This document shows, one piece after another, positions 49,601 through 60,224 of a DNA stretch of 64,000 nt. How positions within the stretch are numbered: the stretch's first letter is position 1; each line of letters opens with the position of its first letter. The DNA is from an uncultured Pelagibacteraceae bacterium (lineage in GTDB: Bacteria; Pseudomonadota; Alphaproteobacteria; Pelagibacterales; Pelagibacteraceae): positions 1 through 64,000 of the forward strand of contig CACHUY010000001.1 in NCBI GenBank assembly GCA_902583295.1, read 5' to 3'. A program made the position numbers and the translations under genes. The notes under the pieces were generated by a model. It was given only the letters and a program-made list of their open reading frames with translations, was not told the origin of the DNA and ran no database searches.

Positions 49601-50910
49601 ATAAACTTTTTAAGTTTATCTGAGACTATTACTTTTTTGTTGTTGATATAATCCTCGTGATTTTTTTCTATATTTTTAAGTTCATATAAATAATTTACCA
49701 TAACACCAAAAGATCTATTAAAACCAACCTCTGATACATTTGCATTTATATTTATATCCTCAACTATAGCTCCATTTCCTAGATGAAATCTTGTTACATC
49801 ATTAATAGGTAATTGCTTATGGTTTTTTTCATTTATTAAATAGTGAGCTACTAATTTTAAAATAGCATCCTTATTAGATACAATTCTTGTATCACCAATT
49901 TTTAAATCTGGAGATTTTAAGAAAGATATATTTTCTAAAGGAATGTTTCCTAGAATATTTTTTATTTTGTTGTCTTCTAGATATGAAAACCAATCTCTAA
50001 AACCTGGAATGGGTGACAAAGTTCCAAAGTGTTTTATGTTAGGTAATTCTTCTTGGATTTCATAAACAACTCTTTTAATTAAAAAATTTCCTAAAGTAAC
50101 TCTTGATAAACCTTCTTGGCAGTTACTTATAGAATAAAATGTTGCTGTATCATAATTTTTATTCCCAGTTGAGTGTGGTTTTGTAATTTCTTGTATCGAT
50201 TTACCTAGACCATTTGTAAGTGCTACTTGAACAAATATTATGGGCTCATCTTCAAGTGCTGGATGAAAATATGAAAAAAATCTTCTATCCTCCCCTAGTC
50301 TTCTCTTAAGTTCATCCATATCTTTAATTTTGTGAACTCTCTCATATTTCATAATTTTTTCTAAAACTGCTGCTTTTGTATCCCAGGTAATTTTGGCTAA
50401 TCTTAAAAACCCAGGATTAAACCAAGACTTAAATAATTCTCTTAAATCATCATCCAGAGGTTTTAATTCCGAATTCTCTTTTAATACTTTCAATAAATCT
50501 TCTCTTAATGAGACTATGGTAGAGATACCATTTGGAGCCATATTCATTCTTCTAAATAGTTCTCTTCTCTTTCCTTCAGATACTATGAATAAATTAAATA
50601 AATTTTTGTCGTTCTGAGTTTTTTGATAAGTTTCTATAGCTTCTGATACCTTCGTGTGATTAGGTTTAAATTTCTCGTTAATTTTTTTAAAAAAAGCTAG
50701 TTTATTTTCATGAGTAAGAGTTTGATATAAATCGGTAACATCTCTTGCAACAGTAATTCCAAAAGCAGCACCTTTATTAGATATTAAATCATCACATAAT
50801 GACAGTATTGTTTCTAAATCATTCTTTTTAAGTTCCTTTTTCTTAAATAGCTTTTGACCTACATCGGCAATTGATGAGATGATATCTTTTAAGTTAAACA
50901 TGTTTTTCAT
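49597..50910 (-). CDS. Malonyl-CoA decarboxylase
   Basis: GAAFGITVARDVTDLYQTL, REDLLKVL, FFSYFHPALEDEPIIFVQVALT, TFYSISNCQEGLSRVTLGNFLIKRV, HLGNGA. Confidence 0.92.
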   Translation of the reverse strand: MKNMFNLKDIISSIADVGQKLFKKKELKKNDLETILSLCDDLISNKGAAFGITVARDVTDLYQTLTHENKLAFFKKINEKFKPNHTKVSEAIETYQKTQNDKNLFNLFIVSEGKRRELFRRMNMAPNGISTIVSLREDLLKVLKENSELKPLDDDLRELFKSWFNPGFLRLAKITWDTKAAVLEKIMKYERVHKIKDMDELKRRLGEDRRFFSYFHPALEDEPIIFVQVALTNGLGKSIQEITKPHSTGNKNYDTATFYSISNCQEGLSRVTLGNFLIKRVVYEIQEELPNIKHFGTLSPIPGFRDWFSYLEDNKIKNILGNIPLENISFLKSPDLKIGDTRIVSNKDAILKLVAHYLINEKNHKQLPINDVTRFHLGNGAIVEDININANVSEVGFNRSFGVMVNYLYELKNIEKNHEDYINNKKVIVSDKLKKFI

Positions 50911-50912
50911 AT

Positions 50913-51749
50913 CTAATTTATACTTAAATATTCATAAAAAGATCTTATTGAAACAATTATTAAAAATGAGCCAAAAATCTTACTCAATAAACTTTTGTTG
51001 ATTTTATATACCGCTTTAGCACCTATCCGAGCCATTAACATCGTCACAGGCACAAAGACAATAAAACCTAATAAATTAATATAACCTAAACTAAAGGGAG
51101 TATTTACATTATTGACAATTTTACCACCAACTATCATTGTTGTGGTTCCTGTAACTGCAATTAAAAATCCAACTGCAGCGGCTGTCCCAATTGATTTTCT
51201 TATATCATAACCAAATGTTCTCATAAAAGGAACCATCAAAGATCCTCCACCAATACCAAGAGGAACTGAAATAAATCCTATAACAATTCCTGAGATATTT
51301 TTTACTATATTAGATATTTTTTTTGGATTTTCTAAAAGCTTATCTCTAATAAAGATAAAGAATAAACCAACAATAAATGCAAATATTGAAAAAAATAAAA
51401 CTAAAGATGGTGTTTTTAAATTAACTGCTAAAAAAGTTCCAGCTATAACACCAAATAAAATGAAGATACCAAATGATTTAACCATCTTAAAATCCACAGC
51501 ATCATATTCCATGTGTGTTTTAGTGGAAATTATTGAGGTTGGAATTATTATTGCTAAAGAAGTTCCAACCGAAAGATGCATTCTTGTAACGATATCAAAA
51601 TCTAAAACTGTAAAAGCATAATATAAAGCTGGAACCATTATTATTCCTCCACCAACGCCCAATAAACCAGCCATAAAACCAGCTACTGCTGCAGCAATAG
51701 CTAACACGACTAATAAATTCATAATTTCATTAATATTTGAAATATCCAT
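50913..51749 (-). CDS. TauE/SafE-family membrane transporter
   Basis: AGFMAGLLGVGGGIIMVPALYYAF repeat, IGFISVPLGIGGGSLMVPFMRTFG. Confidence 0.87.
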   Translation of the reverse strand: MDISNINEIMNLLVVLAIAAAVAGFMAGLLGVGGGIIMVPALYYAFTVLDFDIVTRMHLSVGTSLAIIIPTSIISTKTHMEYDAVDFKMVKSFGIFILFGVIAGTFLAVNLKTPSLVLFFSIFAFIVGLFFIFIRDKLLENPKKISNIVKNISGIVIGFISVPLGIGGGSLMVPFMRTFGYDIRKSIGTAAAVGFLIAVTGTTTMIVGGKIVNNVNTPFSLGYINLLGFIVFVPVTMLMARIGAKAVYKINKSLLSKIFGSFLIIVSIRSFYEYLSIN

Positions 51750-52753
51750 TATGTATTTGCCTGATTGGCTTTTTCATTATTTTGAACAATTGTCATTATA
51801 TGTTTTGTTTTTTGAAAATCAGATTCACGAGCCATTAAATTATCGCTTAAATATCTTTTCCATTCCTTTGATCCTATTTGGCCATGGTATAAACCTACAG
51901 TGTGTCTCATTATATGATTTACTTTTGTTCCTAATTTAACTTCTTTTTCAACATATTCTAAAAGCTGCTCGGCTACTTGTTCTCTGGTGGGATTAATTTT
52001 TGTGTTAAAAATTTCTTTTTCAATTTCTACTAATGAATATGGATTTTGATATATAGATCTTCCAATCATTACACCATCACTGTGATTTAAATGATTATTA
52101 ATTTCATCTATTTTAGAAATACCTCCATTTATAATTATTTCTAATTCAGGATTTTGTTTTTTAATTTCATAAACCATATTGTAATTAAGTTTTGGAATAT
52201 TTAAATTTTGCTTTGGAGAAAGTCCTGTTAACATCGCCTTTCTAGCGTGTAAAATAAATGTTTTGGTCCCAGCATCCCTCATTTTGTGTATAAAATTATT
52301 TAAATACTCAAAGCTTTCTACATCATCAAATCCAATTCTAGTTTTAGCAGTTACTGGAATTTTACATGAATTAACCATAGCGCTTATACATTCTGCTACA
52401 AGATCAGGCTCTTTCATTAAGCAAGCACCAAACATATTTTTTTGAACCTTTTTGCTAGGACAACCTAAGTTAATATTAATTTCATCATACCCCATACCCT
52501 CTGCAATCTTTGCAACTTCAGCTAGCTCTTCTTTATTTGATCCACCTACCTGCAATGCTAGTGGTTTTTCTTCAGGACTATAAGATAATATTTTTTTTCT
52601 ATCCCCATGTATTGCAGATTTTGTTGCAACCATCTCGCTATAAAGCATCACATTTTTACTCATTAATCTTAGGAAAAAACGATCATGTCTATCAGTACAA
52701 TCCATCATTGGAGCAACTGAAATTTTTCTATTAATTTTATTATTAATATCCAA
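51749..52753 (-). CDS. dusA: tRNA-dihydrouridine synthase (DusA-like)
   Basis: SVAPMMDCTDRHDRFFLRL, ININLGCPSKKVQKNMFGACLM, HARKAMLTGLSPKQN. Confidence 0.92.
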   Translation of the reverse strand: MDINNKINRKISVAPMMDCTDRHDRFFLRLMSKNVMLYSEMVATKSAIHGDRKKILSYSPEEKPLALQVGGSNKEELAEVAKIAEGMGYDEININLGCPSKKVQKNMFGACLMKEPDLVAECISAMVNSCKIPVTAKTRIGFDDVESFEYLNNFIHKMRDAGTKTFILHARKAMLTGLSPKQNLNIPKLNYNMVYEIKKQNPELEIIINGGISKIDEINNHLNHSDGVMIGRSIYQNPYSLVEIEKEIFNTKINPTREQVAEQLLEYVEKEVKLGTKVNHIMRHTVGLYHGQIGSKEWKRYLSDNLMARESDFQKTKHIMTIVQNNEKANQANT

Positions 52754-54074
52754 GAGGTTTACCCATTATTTTATCAGGAAGCCATGTAACTATCTCTGGA
52801 AAGATACACAAAATCAAAATAGCTAAAGCCATTATGATCATAAATGGTATTGAGCCTTTTAGAATTTCTGACAAACTAACATCTGGGGTAATTCCTTTAA
52901 TTATATAAAGATTTAATCCAACAGGTGGAGTTATTAATCCTATCTCCATATTAATAGTAAATACAATTGCAAACCAATAAGGATCAAAACCTAATGTGGT
53001 AATTACGGGCAATAATATAGCAGAAGTCATAACGATAACTGCTACTGGAGGTAAAAAGAAACCAGCTATTAAAAGAAATATATTTATCAAAAGAAATACA
53101 ACCCATTTGTTTGAACTGAGTTCAACCATGCTCTGGGCTAAGGACTGAGTTACATAAAGTTGTGAAAGTGTAAATGCAAAAAGATAAGAAGCTGCTATGA
53201 TAAACATTATCATCACACTTTCTTTCATTGAGACTTTAACAATATTCCATATTTTTTTTGGCTGATAAATTTTGTAAACTATAGCGATTAATACAAAAAC
53301 TAAGAATGCTCCAACACCTGATGCTTCAGATGGAGTTGCAACACCACCATATAAAACGTACAAAACACCTGCTATAATAGCTAAGAATGGGAGAACTCTA
53401 GGCAATACCTCAAGTTTTTCTCTTAACGTAGGAGGTGTTCTATTTCTTAAAGCCTTAGCTGCATCTTTATCAATAAAGTAACTATGAATAAGAGCCCAAA
53501 TTGCAAACATACCTGCCAACATAAAGCCAGGTACTAATCCACATAAGAATAGTCTACCAATCGATGTACCGGTTGCAATTCCATAAACTATTAAAACTAT
53601 ACTTGGAGGAATTAAAACTCCCAATGTGCCACCTGCTGCTATGGTGCCTGTAGCAATTTGATCAGAATAACCTCTTTTTCTCATCTCTGGTATCCCCATC
53701 GTTCCAATCGCTGCACATGTAGCTGGACTAGATCCACTTAAAGCTGCAAAAATTGAACAGGCGCCAATATTAGAAATAACTAAACCTCCAGGAAGCCTCC
53801 ACAACCATCTATCCAAACCAGTATATAAATCTTTTCCTGCTGGAGAATTAGCTACTGCCATACCCATTAAAATAAACATTGGTATTGAAAGTAAGACAAA
53901 TGAATTTAATCCTGCATAAAACGTTTCTGCAAAAACGTCTAACATTTGAAAACCTTCAAATGATACTAAGAGAACTATTGATACAAAACTTAAACCAAAC
54001 GCAATTGGAATTCCTGAAAAAAGAACTATTAAAGTAAAAACTGCAACAATTATAGCTATTATTAATGGGTCCAT
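52743..54074 (-). CDS. TRAP transporter large permease (DctM)
   Basis: IPMFILMGMAVANSP, GGTLGVLIPPSIVLIVYG, GLITPPVGLNLYI. Confidence 0.95.
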   Translation of the reverse strand: MDPLIIAIIVAVFTLIVLFSGIPIAFGLSFVSIVLLVSFEGFQMLDVFAETFYAGLNSFVLLSIPMFILMGMAVANSPAGKDLYTGLDRWLWRLPGGLVISNIGACSIFAALSGSSPATCAAIGTMGIPEMRKRGYSDQIATGTIAAGGTLGVLIPPSIVLIVYGIATGTSIGRLFLCGLVPGFMLAGMFAIWALIHSYFIDKDAAKALRNRTPPTLREKLEVLPRVLPFLAIIAGVLYVLYGGVATPSEASGVGAFLVFVLIAIVYKIYQPKKIWNIVKVSMKESVMIMFIIAASYLFAFTLSQLYVTQSLAQSMVELSSNKWVVFLLINIFLLIAGFFLPPVAVIVMTSAILLPVITTLGFDPYWFAIVFTINMEIGLITPPVGLNLYIIKGITPDVSLSEILKGSIPFMIIMALAILILCIFPEIVTWLPDKIMGKPLGY

Positions 54075-54078
54075 TTTT

Positions 54079-54567
54079 TTAGCCTGCCTCGTCAGTTAAC
54101 TTAATAATTTCTGCAATGTACTGAAGTATCATTAAAATAGCTCCAATCATCATTGATGAGTAAGGTATCCATAGTGGAGGATCCCAAACTGTTCCGGTTG
54201 AATAATTTTTAGTAAATGCCTCTTCAACCATTAAGAAGCCAAAATAAAATAGAATTAAAAAAAATAGTAAACTCAATAACGATGTAAAAATTTTTAATCT
54301 TAGAACGTTTTTTGAAGACAAAAAGTCATATATCCATTCCATACTAACATGTGCTTTTTCACTTAAAACATAAGCACTACCAATGAAAGTAGATGCAACT
54401 AGTAACATTGTTACTAGCTCAGTTTGCCATGTTATTGCTCTTTGAAAAAAATACCTTTCGAATACTAATTCGACAATTACAAGAATTGATAAAAGCAAAG
54501 CCAGAACAGCAAAAGCTCCACAAGCTTTAGCTGTAAAATCACAGAATTTTAAATATTTATTTTTCAT
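54079..54567 (-). CDS. TRAP transporter small permease (DctQ)
   Basis: Four-TM protein, FQRAITWQTELVTMLLVASTFIGSAYVL; between dctP and dctM. Confidence 0.9.
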   Translation of the reverse strand: MKNKYLKFCDFTAKACGAFAVLALLLSILVIVELVFERYFFQRAITWQTELVTMLLVASTFIGSAYVLSEKAHVSMEWIYDFLSSKNVLRLKIFTSLLSLLFFLILFYFGFLMVEEAFTKNYSTGTVWDPPLWIPYSSMMIGAILMILQYIAEIIKLTDEAG

Positions 54568-54605
54568 AAAAAAAAACCCCTACTTATTTTTGATAAATAG
54601 GGGTT
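54568..54605 (-). terminator. Hairpin plus U-tract between dctP and dctQ
   Basis: Reverse strand AACCCCTATTTATCAAAAATAAGTAGGGGTTTTTTTTT then ATG of dctQ. Confidence 0.8.
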
Positions 54606-54619
54606 CTTTATATATTACT

Positions 54620-55630
54620 TTATTTAACTGCCAAAGCCATTTCCATTAGTTTATCTCCACCTGGAACTTTCTCAGCAAAAGCTTTATGAGAAGATTTCTT
54701 TGCAATCTCTACCCATGCAGCATGATCTTTCTCATCCATGTAGACTAATTTAACGCCTGCAGCTTTATATGCATCCTCAAACTTTTTATCTAAATTCTCA
54801 ACTTGAGCTGTCATATATTTTTCAGCTACTTTACCAGCAGCCATAAGTGCTTTTTGTTGTTTTGAATTTAAAGCATCATATGATTTTTTAGACATTAGAA
54901 TTGGTTCATACATAAACCATAATCCAAATTTTCCTGGAGGTGTTGCGCAAGTTACTTGCTCATAAATTTTATAACTTACAAAACTTCCTGAGCTAGTATT
55001 TGCACCTGTTAAGACACCTGTTTGTAATCCAGTGTAAATTTCAGATGAAGGCATACTTTGAATACCTGCACCAGCTGCTTCTAACATTTGGTTAAAAGCT
55101 TTCCCTGCAGCTCTCATAACCTGTCCTTTTGCATCGCTTGGATTTTTAATACATTGAGACTTAGAAGCAAATCCACCTCCTAACCAAGCATCAGATAAAA
55201 CAACTACACCTGCATCAGTTATAATTCTTTTAATTTCAGTCATCATAGGACCTTTATTAAATCTTAATGCGTGATCATGATTTTTTACAGTTCCTGGCAT
55301 TAAAGTTGCATCAAATTCTGGATGGAATTTAGAAGCATACGCTAAAGGAAATGCAGAAATATCCAATTGACCAGTTGTCATTGGTTTCCACTGTTCTTTT
55401 GGTTTGTATAAAGATTTCGCTGGGTAGATTCTTATATCTATTCCAACATTAGCTTTTTTAACTTCATCAGCAATTATTTGAACCATTTCGTGTCTAGGGT
55501 CAAATGAACCGTCAGCTCTTGGAGTTCCTGGCCATTGGTGACTTGCTTTTAAAGTTACGGCATAAGCAGAACCAATTAAAGTGAACGCAAGAACAAATGA
55601 AGTTAAACATAAAGATATTTTTTTTAACAT
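54620..55630 (-). CDS. TRAP transporter solute-binding protein (DctP family)
   Basis: Signal peptide; ASHQWPGTPRADGSFDPRHEMVQIIADEV, EIYTGLQTGVLTGANTSS. Confidence 0.92.
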   Translation of the reverse strand: MLKKISLCLTSFVLAFTLIGSAYAVTLKASHQWPGTPRADGSFDPRHEMVQIIADEVKKANVGIDIRIYPAKSLYKPKEQWKPMTTGQLDISAFPLAYASKFHPEFDATLMPGTVKNHDHALRFNKGPMMTEIKRIITDAGVVVLSDAWLGGGFASKSQCIKNPSDAKGQVMRAAGKAFNQMLEAAGAGIQSMPSSEIYTGLQTGVLTGANTSSGSFVSYKIYEQVTCATPPGKFGLWFMYEPILMSKKSYDALNSKQQKALMAAGKVAEKYMTAQVENLDKKFEDAYKAAGVKLVYMDEKDHAAWVEIAKKSSHKAFAEKVPGGDKLMEMALAVK

Positions 55631-55730
55631 TTAATTCTCCCTCTATTGTTATTTATGATAGTTGTATTAAAATGAAGATATCGCTAAGAGTCAAGTTAAC
55701 AAAAAATACAATTAATTTTTAATACTAATT

Positions 55731-56876
55731 ATGGATGGACCACTTAAAAACTTATTAGTAGTTGATTTAACAAGAGTTTTAGTCGGACCATATTGCACGA
55801 TGATTTTATCAGATTTGGGTGCAAGGGTAATAAAAGTTGAGGCTCCTGAAATAGGTGATGACTCTAGAAAATTTGGTCCTTTTGTTGAGAATTACTCTGC
55901 CTATTTTATGTCTCTCAATAGGGGAAAAGAAAGCATAGCTTTAAATTTAAAAAATTTAGATGATAAAAAAATATTTGATAAAATTTTATCTAAAGCAGAT
56001 ATCTTAGTTGAGAATTTTAAACCAGGAACCTTAAATAAATGGGGATACGGTTGGCAAGAAGTTAGTAAAAAGTTTCCTAAATTAATTTATGCTTCAGCAT
56101 CTGGTTTTGGACAAACAGGTCCCTTAAAAGAATTACCCGCGTATGATATGGTGGTTCAAGGAATGGGTGGATTGATGAGTGTAACCGGTCAACCAAATTC
56201 AGAACCTACAAGAGTTGGTACTTCAATTGGTGATATTACAGCTGGCTTGTTCACGGCAATAGGTATCAATGCAGCCTTATATGACAGACAAAAAACTGGT
56301 AAAGGGATGTATATAGATGTTTCAATGCTTGACTGTCAAATTGCAATTCTTGAAAATGCAATTGCAAGATATTTATCTAAAAATGAAATACCAAAACCAA
56401 TGGGCTCAAGGCATCCTTCTATAGCTCCGTTTGAAGCATTTAAAACCAAAGACAGTTATATAATCATTGCTGCTGGTAATGATAAATTATTTGAAAAGCT
56501 TTGTAACATTTTAGAAGTTCCTGAAATGTTTAGTGATGAAAAATTTAACTCAAATTCTTCCAGGGCAAAACATATGGATGAACTTAAAACAATTCTAGAA
56601 AATAAACTTTCTGCAAAATCAACAAATGAATGGGTTAGTCAAATGGAGAAAGATAAAATTCCATGTGGTCCTATATTTAATATTAAAGAAGCAGTTGAAA
56701 ATCCTCAAGTTGAAGCAAGAAATATGATTGTAAAAGCTTATCACAAAGTAATAGGAGATTTTAAGTTGGCAGGAAATCCAATTAAAATGTCTACGTATGA
56801 TGATCCTGATAAAAGAGGTGACATCCCTGATTTAGATGAGCACAGAGAAAAAATAATTAAGGAATTTGTAAATTAA
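55731..56876 (+). CDS. CaiB/BaiF (type III) CoA-transferase
   Basis: LVVDLTRVLVGPYCTMILSDLGARVIKVEAPEIGDDSR, NRGKESIALNLK, GDITAGLF. Confidence 0.93.
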   Translation: MDGPLKNLLVVDLTRVLVGPYCTMILSDLGARVIKVEAPEIGDDSRKFGPFVENYSAYFMSLNRGKESIALNLKNLDDKKIFDKILSKADILVENFKPGTLNKWGYGWQEVSKKFPKLIYASASGFGQTGPLKELPAYDMVVQGMGGLMSVTGQPNSEPTRVGTSIGDITAGLFTAIGINAALYDRQKTGKGMYIDVSMLDCQIAILENAIARYLSKNEIPKPMGSRHPSIAPFEAFKTKDSYIIIAAGNDKLFEKLCNILEVPEMFSDEKFNSNSSRAKHMDELKTILENKLSAKSTNEWVSQMEKDKIPCGPIFNIKEAVENPQVEARNMIVKAYHKVIGDFKLAGNPIKMSTYDDPDKRGDIPDLDEHREKIIKEFVN

Positions 56877-56879
56877 AAT

Positions 56880-57401
56880 TTATTGATCTTCTTGACCGTT
56901 TTCTTGAGTTGGCTCTTCACTATTTGAAACTTCGTCTAATGATACTTCGCCTTCTTCATTCATAGTTTCTTCGCCAACTGAACTATCAATATCAGCTTTA
57001 GCAGTTTCAGATAATTCTGCTAAATCTTCTTTTGTAACTTGAATTTTTTCTGGAGTTTTTCTTGCTCTTTTTGATGGAAGAATTGGGGTTCCACTTTTAG
57101 AAATTTCTCCTTTGTATAAGTTTTCAAAATCATCACCTATATCTTCATCATCCTCTGCAGTGTCATCAACTTGTTCGACGTGTTTTCTAAGTTTATAAAC
57201 AGCACTATCAGTTAAATCAGATACTTGAATTTTTTCTTCTGCAATTTCTCTTAACGAAATAACTGTATTTTTATCATTATCTCTATCAATTGTTGGTTCT
57301 ATACCAGCATTTAATTGAGTGGCTCTTTCTTTAGCTACTAATACTAATTCATAGGGGCTATCTACTTTATCGATGCAGTCTTCTACAGTTACTCTTGCCA
57401 T
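56880..57401 (-). CDS. rpoZ: RNA polymerase omega subunit with long acidic C-terminal extension
   Basis: [30 protein letters not shown]; about 90 extra residues rich in D/E. Confidence 0.9.
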   Translation of the reverse strand: MARVTVEDCIDKVDSPYELVLVAKERATQLNAGIEPTIDRDNDKNTVISLREIAEEKIQVSDLTDSAVYKLRKHVEQVDDTAEDDEDIGDDFENLYKGEISKSGTPILPSKRARKTPEKIQVTKEDLAELSETAKADIDSSVGEETMNEEGEVSLDEVSNSEEPTQENGQEDQ

Positions 57402-57444
57402 GCGCAATATCTATACAGTGGACCCTATAAAATCAAGCAGTTTT

Positions 57445-58650
57445 TTATATATATTTTGGATTTAGCTTACTTCTAACTAAATAAAGCAGAATTATTGAGG
57501 TCAAAATATAGGCACCTGAAACAATAGCTATTTGCTCAATTGAAAATTTAATATCTATAAGAATACCAAATAATGCTGTTCCAAAAGCAGTAGCAAATAC
57601 CATTAAAGCTGTTGTGAGAGCTTTAATAGATCCAATATGCTTAACACCATAAATTTCAGCCCATGTAGATGATCCTAAAACATTAGCTAGGCCGTTAGTA
57701 ATACCTAACAAACCAAAGAAAAAAAATGACGAAATCTCAACATCAAAATAAAAAAGGACTACAGTTGAAAAAAATAGAGGAACGTTCATATAAATTAATA
57801 ATTTTCTGCTAGTAAATTTATCAATCAAGAAACCTGAAATAAATAATGTTACCACAGATAATATTGAATAAACCATGAAGGATTGTGCAATTACATATGG
57901 TCCCCAATCTTTCGAGCTTGTTATAAAAGATTGGTAAACAAATGTACCTGTTGCAATCCATGGCATAGCTAGCATAGTCATACAAACAATATAAAATCTA
58001 TAATCTTTTAAAACTTCTATTCTTTTCCATTGTTTTATTGGTTTAGTGATGACTTCATTATTGCTATCTTCTCTGGTATCAAGTTTAACTTCTTTGACTA
58101 AAAAATATGTAGCAATTGGTAAAACTATAATTACTAAAATAGAAATAGAAACCCAAATATCTCTCCAGTGAATAAATGTAAGTAAAAAAACAATTAGAAC
58201 AGGCAAAATAAATTCTGCTAAAGATAAACCTAACCAGCCTGTGCTTAAAGCTCTACCTCTATTTTTTTCAAAAAATCGAGAAATTGTTGTTGTTGCAGTA
58301 TGGCTTGATAAACCTTGGCCTGATAATCGCATTAAAAAAATTCCAATAAATAAAAAAATAACAGAGGAAATTTTAGAAAATATGAAACAAGAAATTGATA
58401 GAAATATAATTACATAAGATGCAAATTTTAAAATATTAACGTCATCTATTTTTTTTCCAATCCAAACTAAAACAATACTACTTAATAGTGTTGCAGATGC
58501 ATAGATTGAGCCAAATTGTCCGTGTGTAATAGATAAAGCTTCCCTAATACTTTGATTAAATAAACCAAGAAAAAAACTCTGTCCAAAACTTGAAAAAAAT
58601 GTAAAGATAAATCCAAATATAATTACTTTTAAACTTAAACTTTTAAACAT
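57445..58650 (-). CDS. MFS transporter
   Basis: 12-TM, SFGQSFFLGLFNQSIREALSITHGQFGSIYASATLLSS. Confidence 0.85.
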   Translation of the reverse strand: MFKSLSLKVIIFGFIFTFFSSFGQSFFLGLFNQSIREALSITHGQFGSIYASATLLSSIVLVWIGKKIDDVNILKFASYVIIFLSISCFIFSKISSVIFLFIGIFLMRLSGQGLSSHTATTTISRFFEKNRGRALSTGWLGLSLAEFILPVLIVFLLTFIHWRDIWVSISILVIIVLPIATYFLVKEVKLDTREDSNNEVITKPIKQWKRIEVLKDYRFYIVCMTMLAMPWIATGTFVYQSFITSSKDWGPYVIAQSFMVYSILSVVTLFISGFLIDKFTSRKLLIYMNVPLFFSTVVLFYFDVEISSFFFFGLLGITNGLANVLGSSTWAEIYGVKHIGSIKALTTALMVFATAFGTALFGILIDIKFSIEQIAIVSGAYILTSIILLYLVRSKLNPKYI

Positions 58651-58661
58651 AGATAAAAATT

Positions 58662-59537
58662 ATGACTTTTAATGTTGCTTTCATAGGTCTTGGAGTTATG
58701 GGCTACCCAATGGCTGGATATATATCAAAAGCCGGACACAATGTAACTGTTTTTAATCGAACTAAATCAAAAGCAGAAAAATGGATTGGTGAATACAAAG
58801 GTAAAATGGCTGATACTCCAGCTAAGGCTGCAGATGGTGCTGACTTTATTTTTACTTGCGTTGGAAATGATAATGATCTTAGAGAAGTATCATTAGGGGA
58901 TAATGGATTATTTAATACAGCTAAAAAGGGTTCTGTTTATATTGATAATTCAACTGTATCTGCAGAAATTTCTAGAGAACTTTACAAAGCAGCAAAAGAC
59001 AAAGATTTTGATTTTTTAGACGCACCTATTTCTGGTGGTCAAGCAGGAGCTGAGGGTGGAATATTAACAGTAATGGTTGGTGGTGATGAAGGCACATTTA
59101 AAAAAGCACAACCGGTTATCGATTGTTACAGTCAAAAAGTTAAATTAATTGGACCTTCCGGTAGTGGACAGCTAACTAAAATGATGAACCAAATGTGTAT
59201 AGCTGGAACTGTTCAAGGATTGTCTGAAGCTATTAACTTTGGAATTAATGCTGGATTAGATATGGATAAAGTTATGGAAACTATTTCAAAGGGTGCAGCT
59301 CAGTCTTGGCAAATGGAAAACAGATATAGAACAATGACAGATGATAAGTTTGATTATGGTTTTGCTGTTGATTGGATGAGAAAAGATTTAGCAATAGTTA
59401 TTGAGGAAGCTAAGAGAAATGGTTCACCTGTACCCATCACAGAAATTGTGGATGGTTATTATTCTAAAGTTCAAGAAATGGGTGGTAATCGTTGGGACAG
59501 CTCAAGCTTAATAGCCCTCTTAAAAAAGAAAAAATAA
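58662..59537 (+). CDS. 3-hydroxyisobutyrate dehydrogenase/tartronate semialdehyde reductase family
   Basis: VAFIGLGVMGYPMAGYISKAGHNVTVFNRT, DAPISGGQAGAEGGILTVMVGG, GSGQLTKMMNQ. Confidence 0.9.
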   Translation: MTFNVAFIGLGVMGYPMAGYISKAGHNVTVFNRTKSKAEKWIGEYKGKMADTPAKAADGADFIFTCVGNDNDLREVSLGDNGLFNTAKKGSVYIDNSTVSAEISRELYKAAKDKDFDFLDAPISGGQAGAEGGILTVMVGGDEGTFKKAQPVIDCYSQKVKLIGPSGSGQLTKMMNQMCIAGTVQGLSEAINFGINAGLDMDKVMETISKGAAQSWQMENRYRTMTDDKFDYGFAVDWMRKDLAIVIEEAKRNGSPVPITEIVDGYYSKVQEMGGNRWDSSSLIALLKKKK

Positions 59538-59540
59538 TTT

Positions 59541-60146
59541 GTGACTGATACTGTTCCTTATTACGAGGACTTTGTAGAGATCAAAAAGAAAATTTGGTCA
59601 ATGTTGAACAATGCTGTCAAAGACAGAAGTTCTCAGTTTAGAATTCCGGTTTTTTCATGTGGAAACAATGACAACATTGAAAGTAGAATTGTAGTTTTAA
59701 GAAAATCAGACGAAAATAATAATATAGTCCAATTTCATAGTGATATTAGATCTGATAAAATAGAAATTTTAAAAAAAAATCCTAAAGCATCTTTTCTGTT
59801 TTACGATAAAGAATTAAAAATCCAAGTAAGATTGAAGGTAGAAGCAATTATTAATCACGATAATGATGTTACAAAACAATCTTGGGAAAAAACTCAACAT
59901 ATAAGTAGAAAATGTTATTTAGTTGATAATGGTCCTGGCACTATTTCAGATGAACCAACTTCTGGTCTAAAACCTGAGCTTGATAATTTTGATTACACAA
60001 AAGAAGAAAGTGAGGAAGGTTATAAAAATTTTACTGTTATACAGTGTAAAATTAAGTCTATTGAATGGCTATATTTAGCAGCCAAAGGTCACCGAAGAGC
60101 CAGATTTGATTTAGAAAACAATAAAGATAATTGGCTAGTTCCTTAA
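59541..60146 (+). CDS. Pyridoxamine 5'-phosphate oxidase-like flavoprotein (GTG start)
   Basis: ESRIVVLRKSD...FHSDIRSDKIEILKKNPKASFLFYDKELKIQVRL, C-terminal GHRRARFDLE. Confidence 0.75.
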   Translation: MTDTVPYYEDFVEIKKKIWSMLNNAVKDRSSQFRIPVFSCGNNDNIESRIVVLRKSDENNNIVQFHSDIRSDKIEILKKNPKASFLFYDKELKIQVRLKVEAIINHDNDVTKQSWEKTQHISRKCYLVDNGPGTISDEPTSGLKPELDNFDYTKEESEEGYKNFTVIQCKIKSIEWLYLAAKGHRRARFDLENNKDNWLVP

Positions 60147-60224
60147 TTATTTGTTTTTTATTGAGACAATTTGTAAAAGAAAATTGTATTATCCCGTGCT
60201 AGATTATTAATTTAAAAGGAGGAA

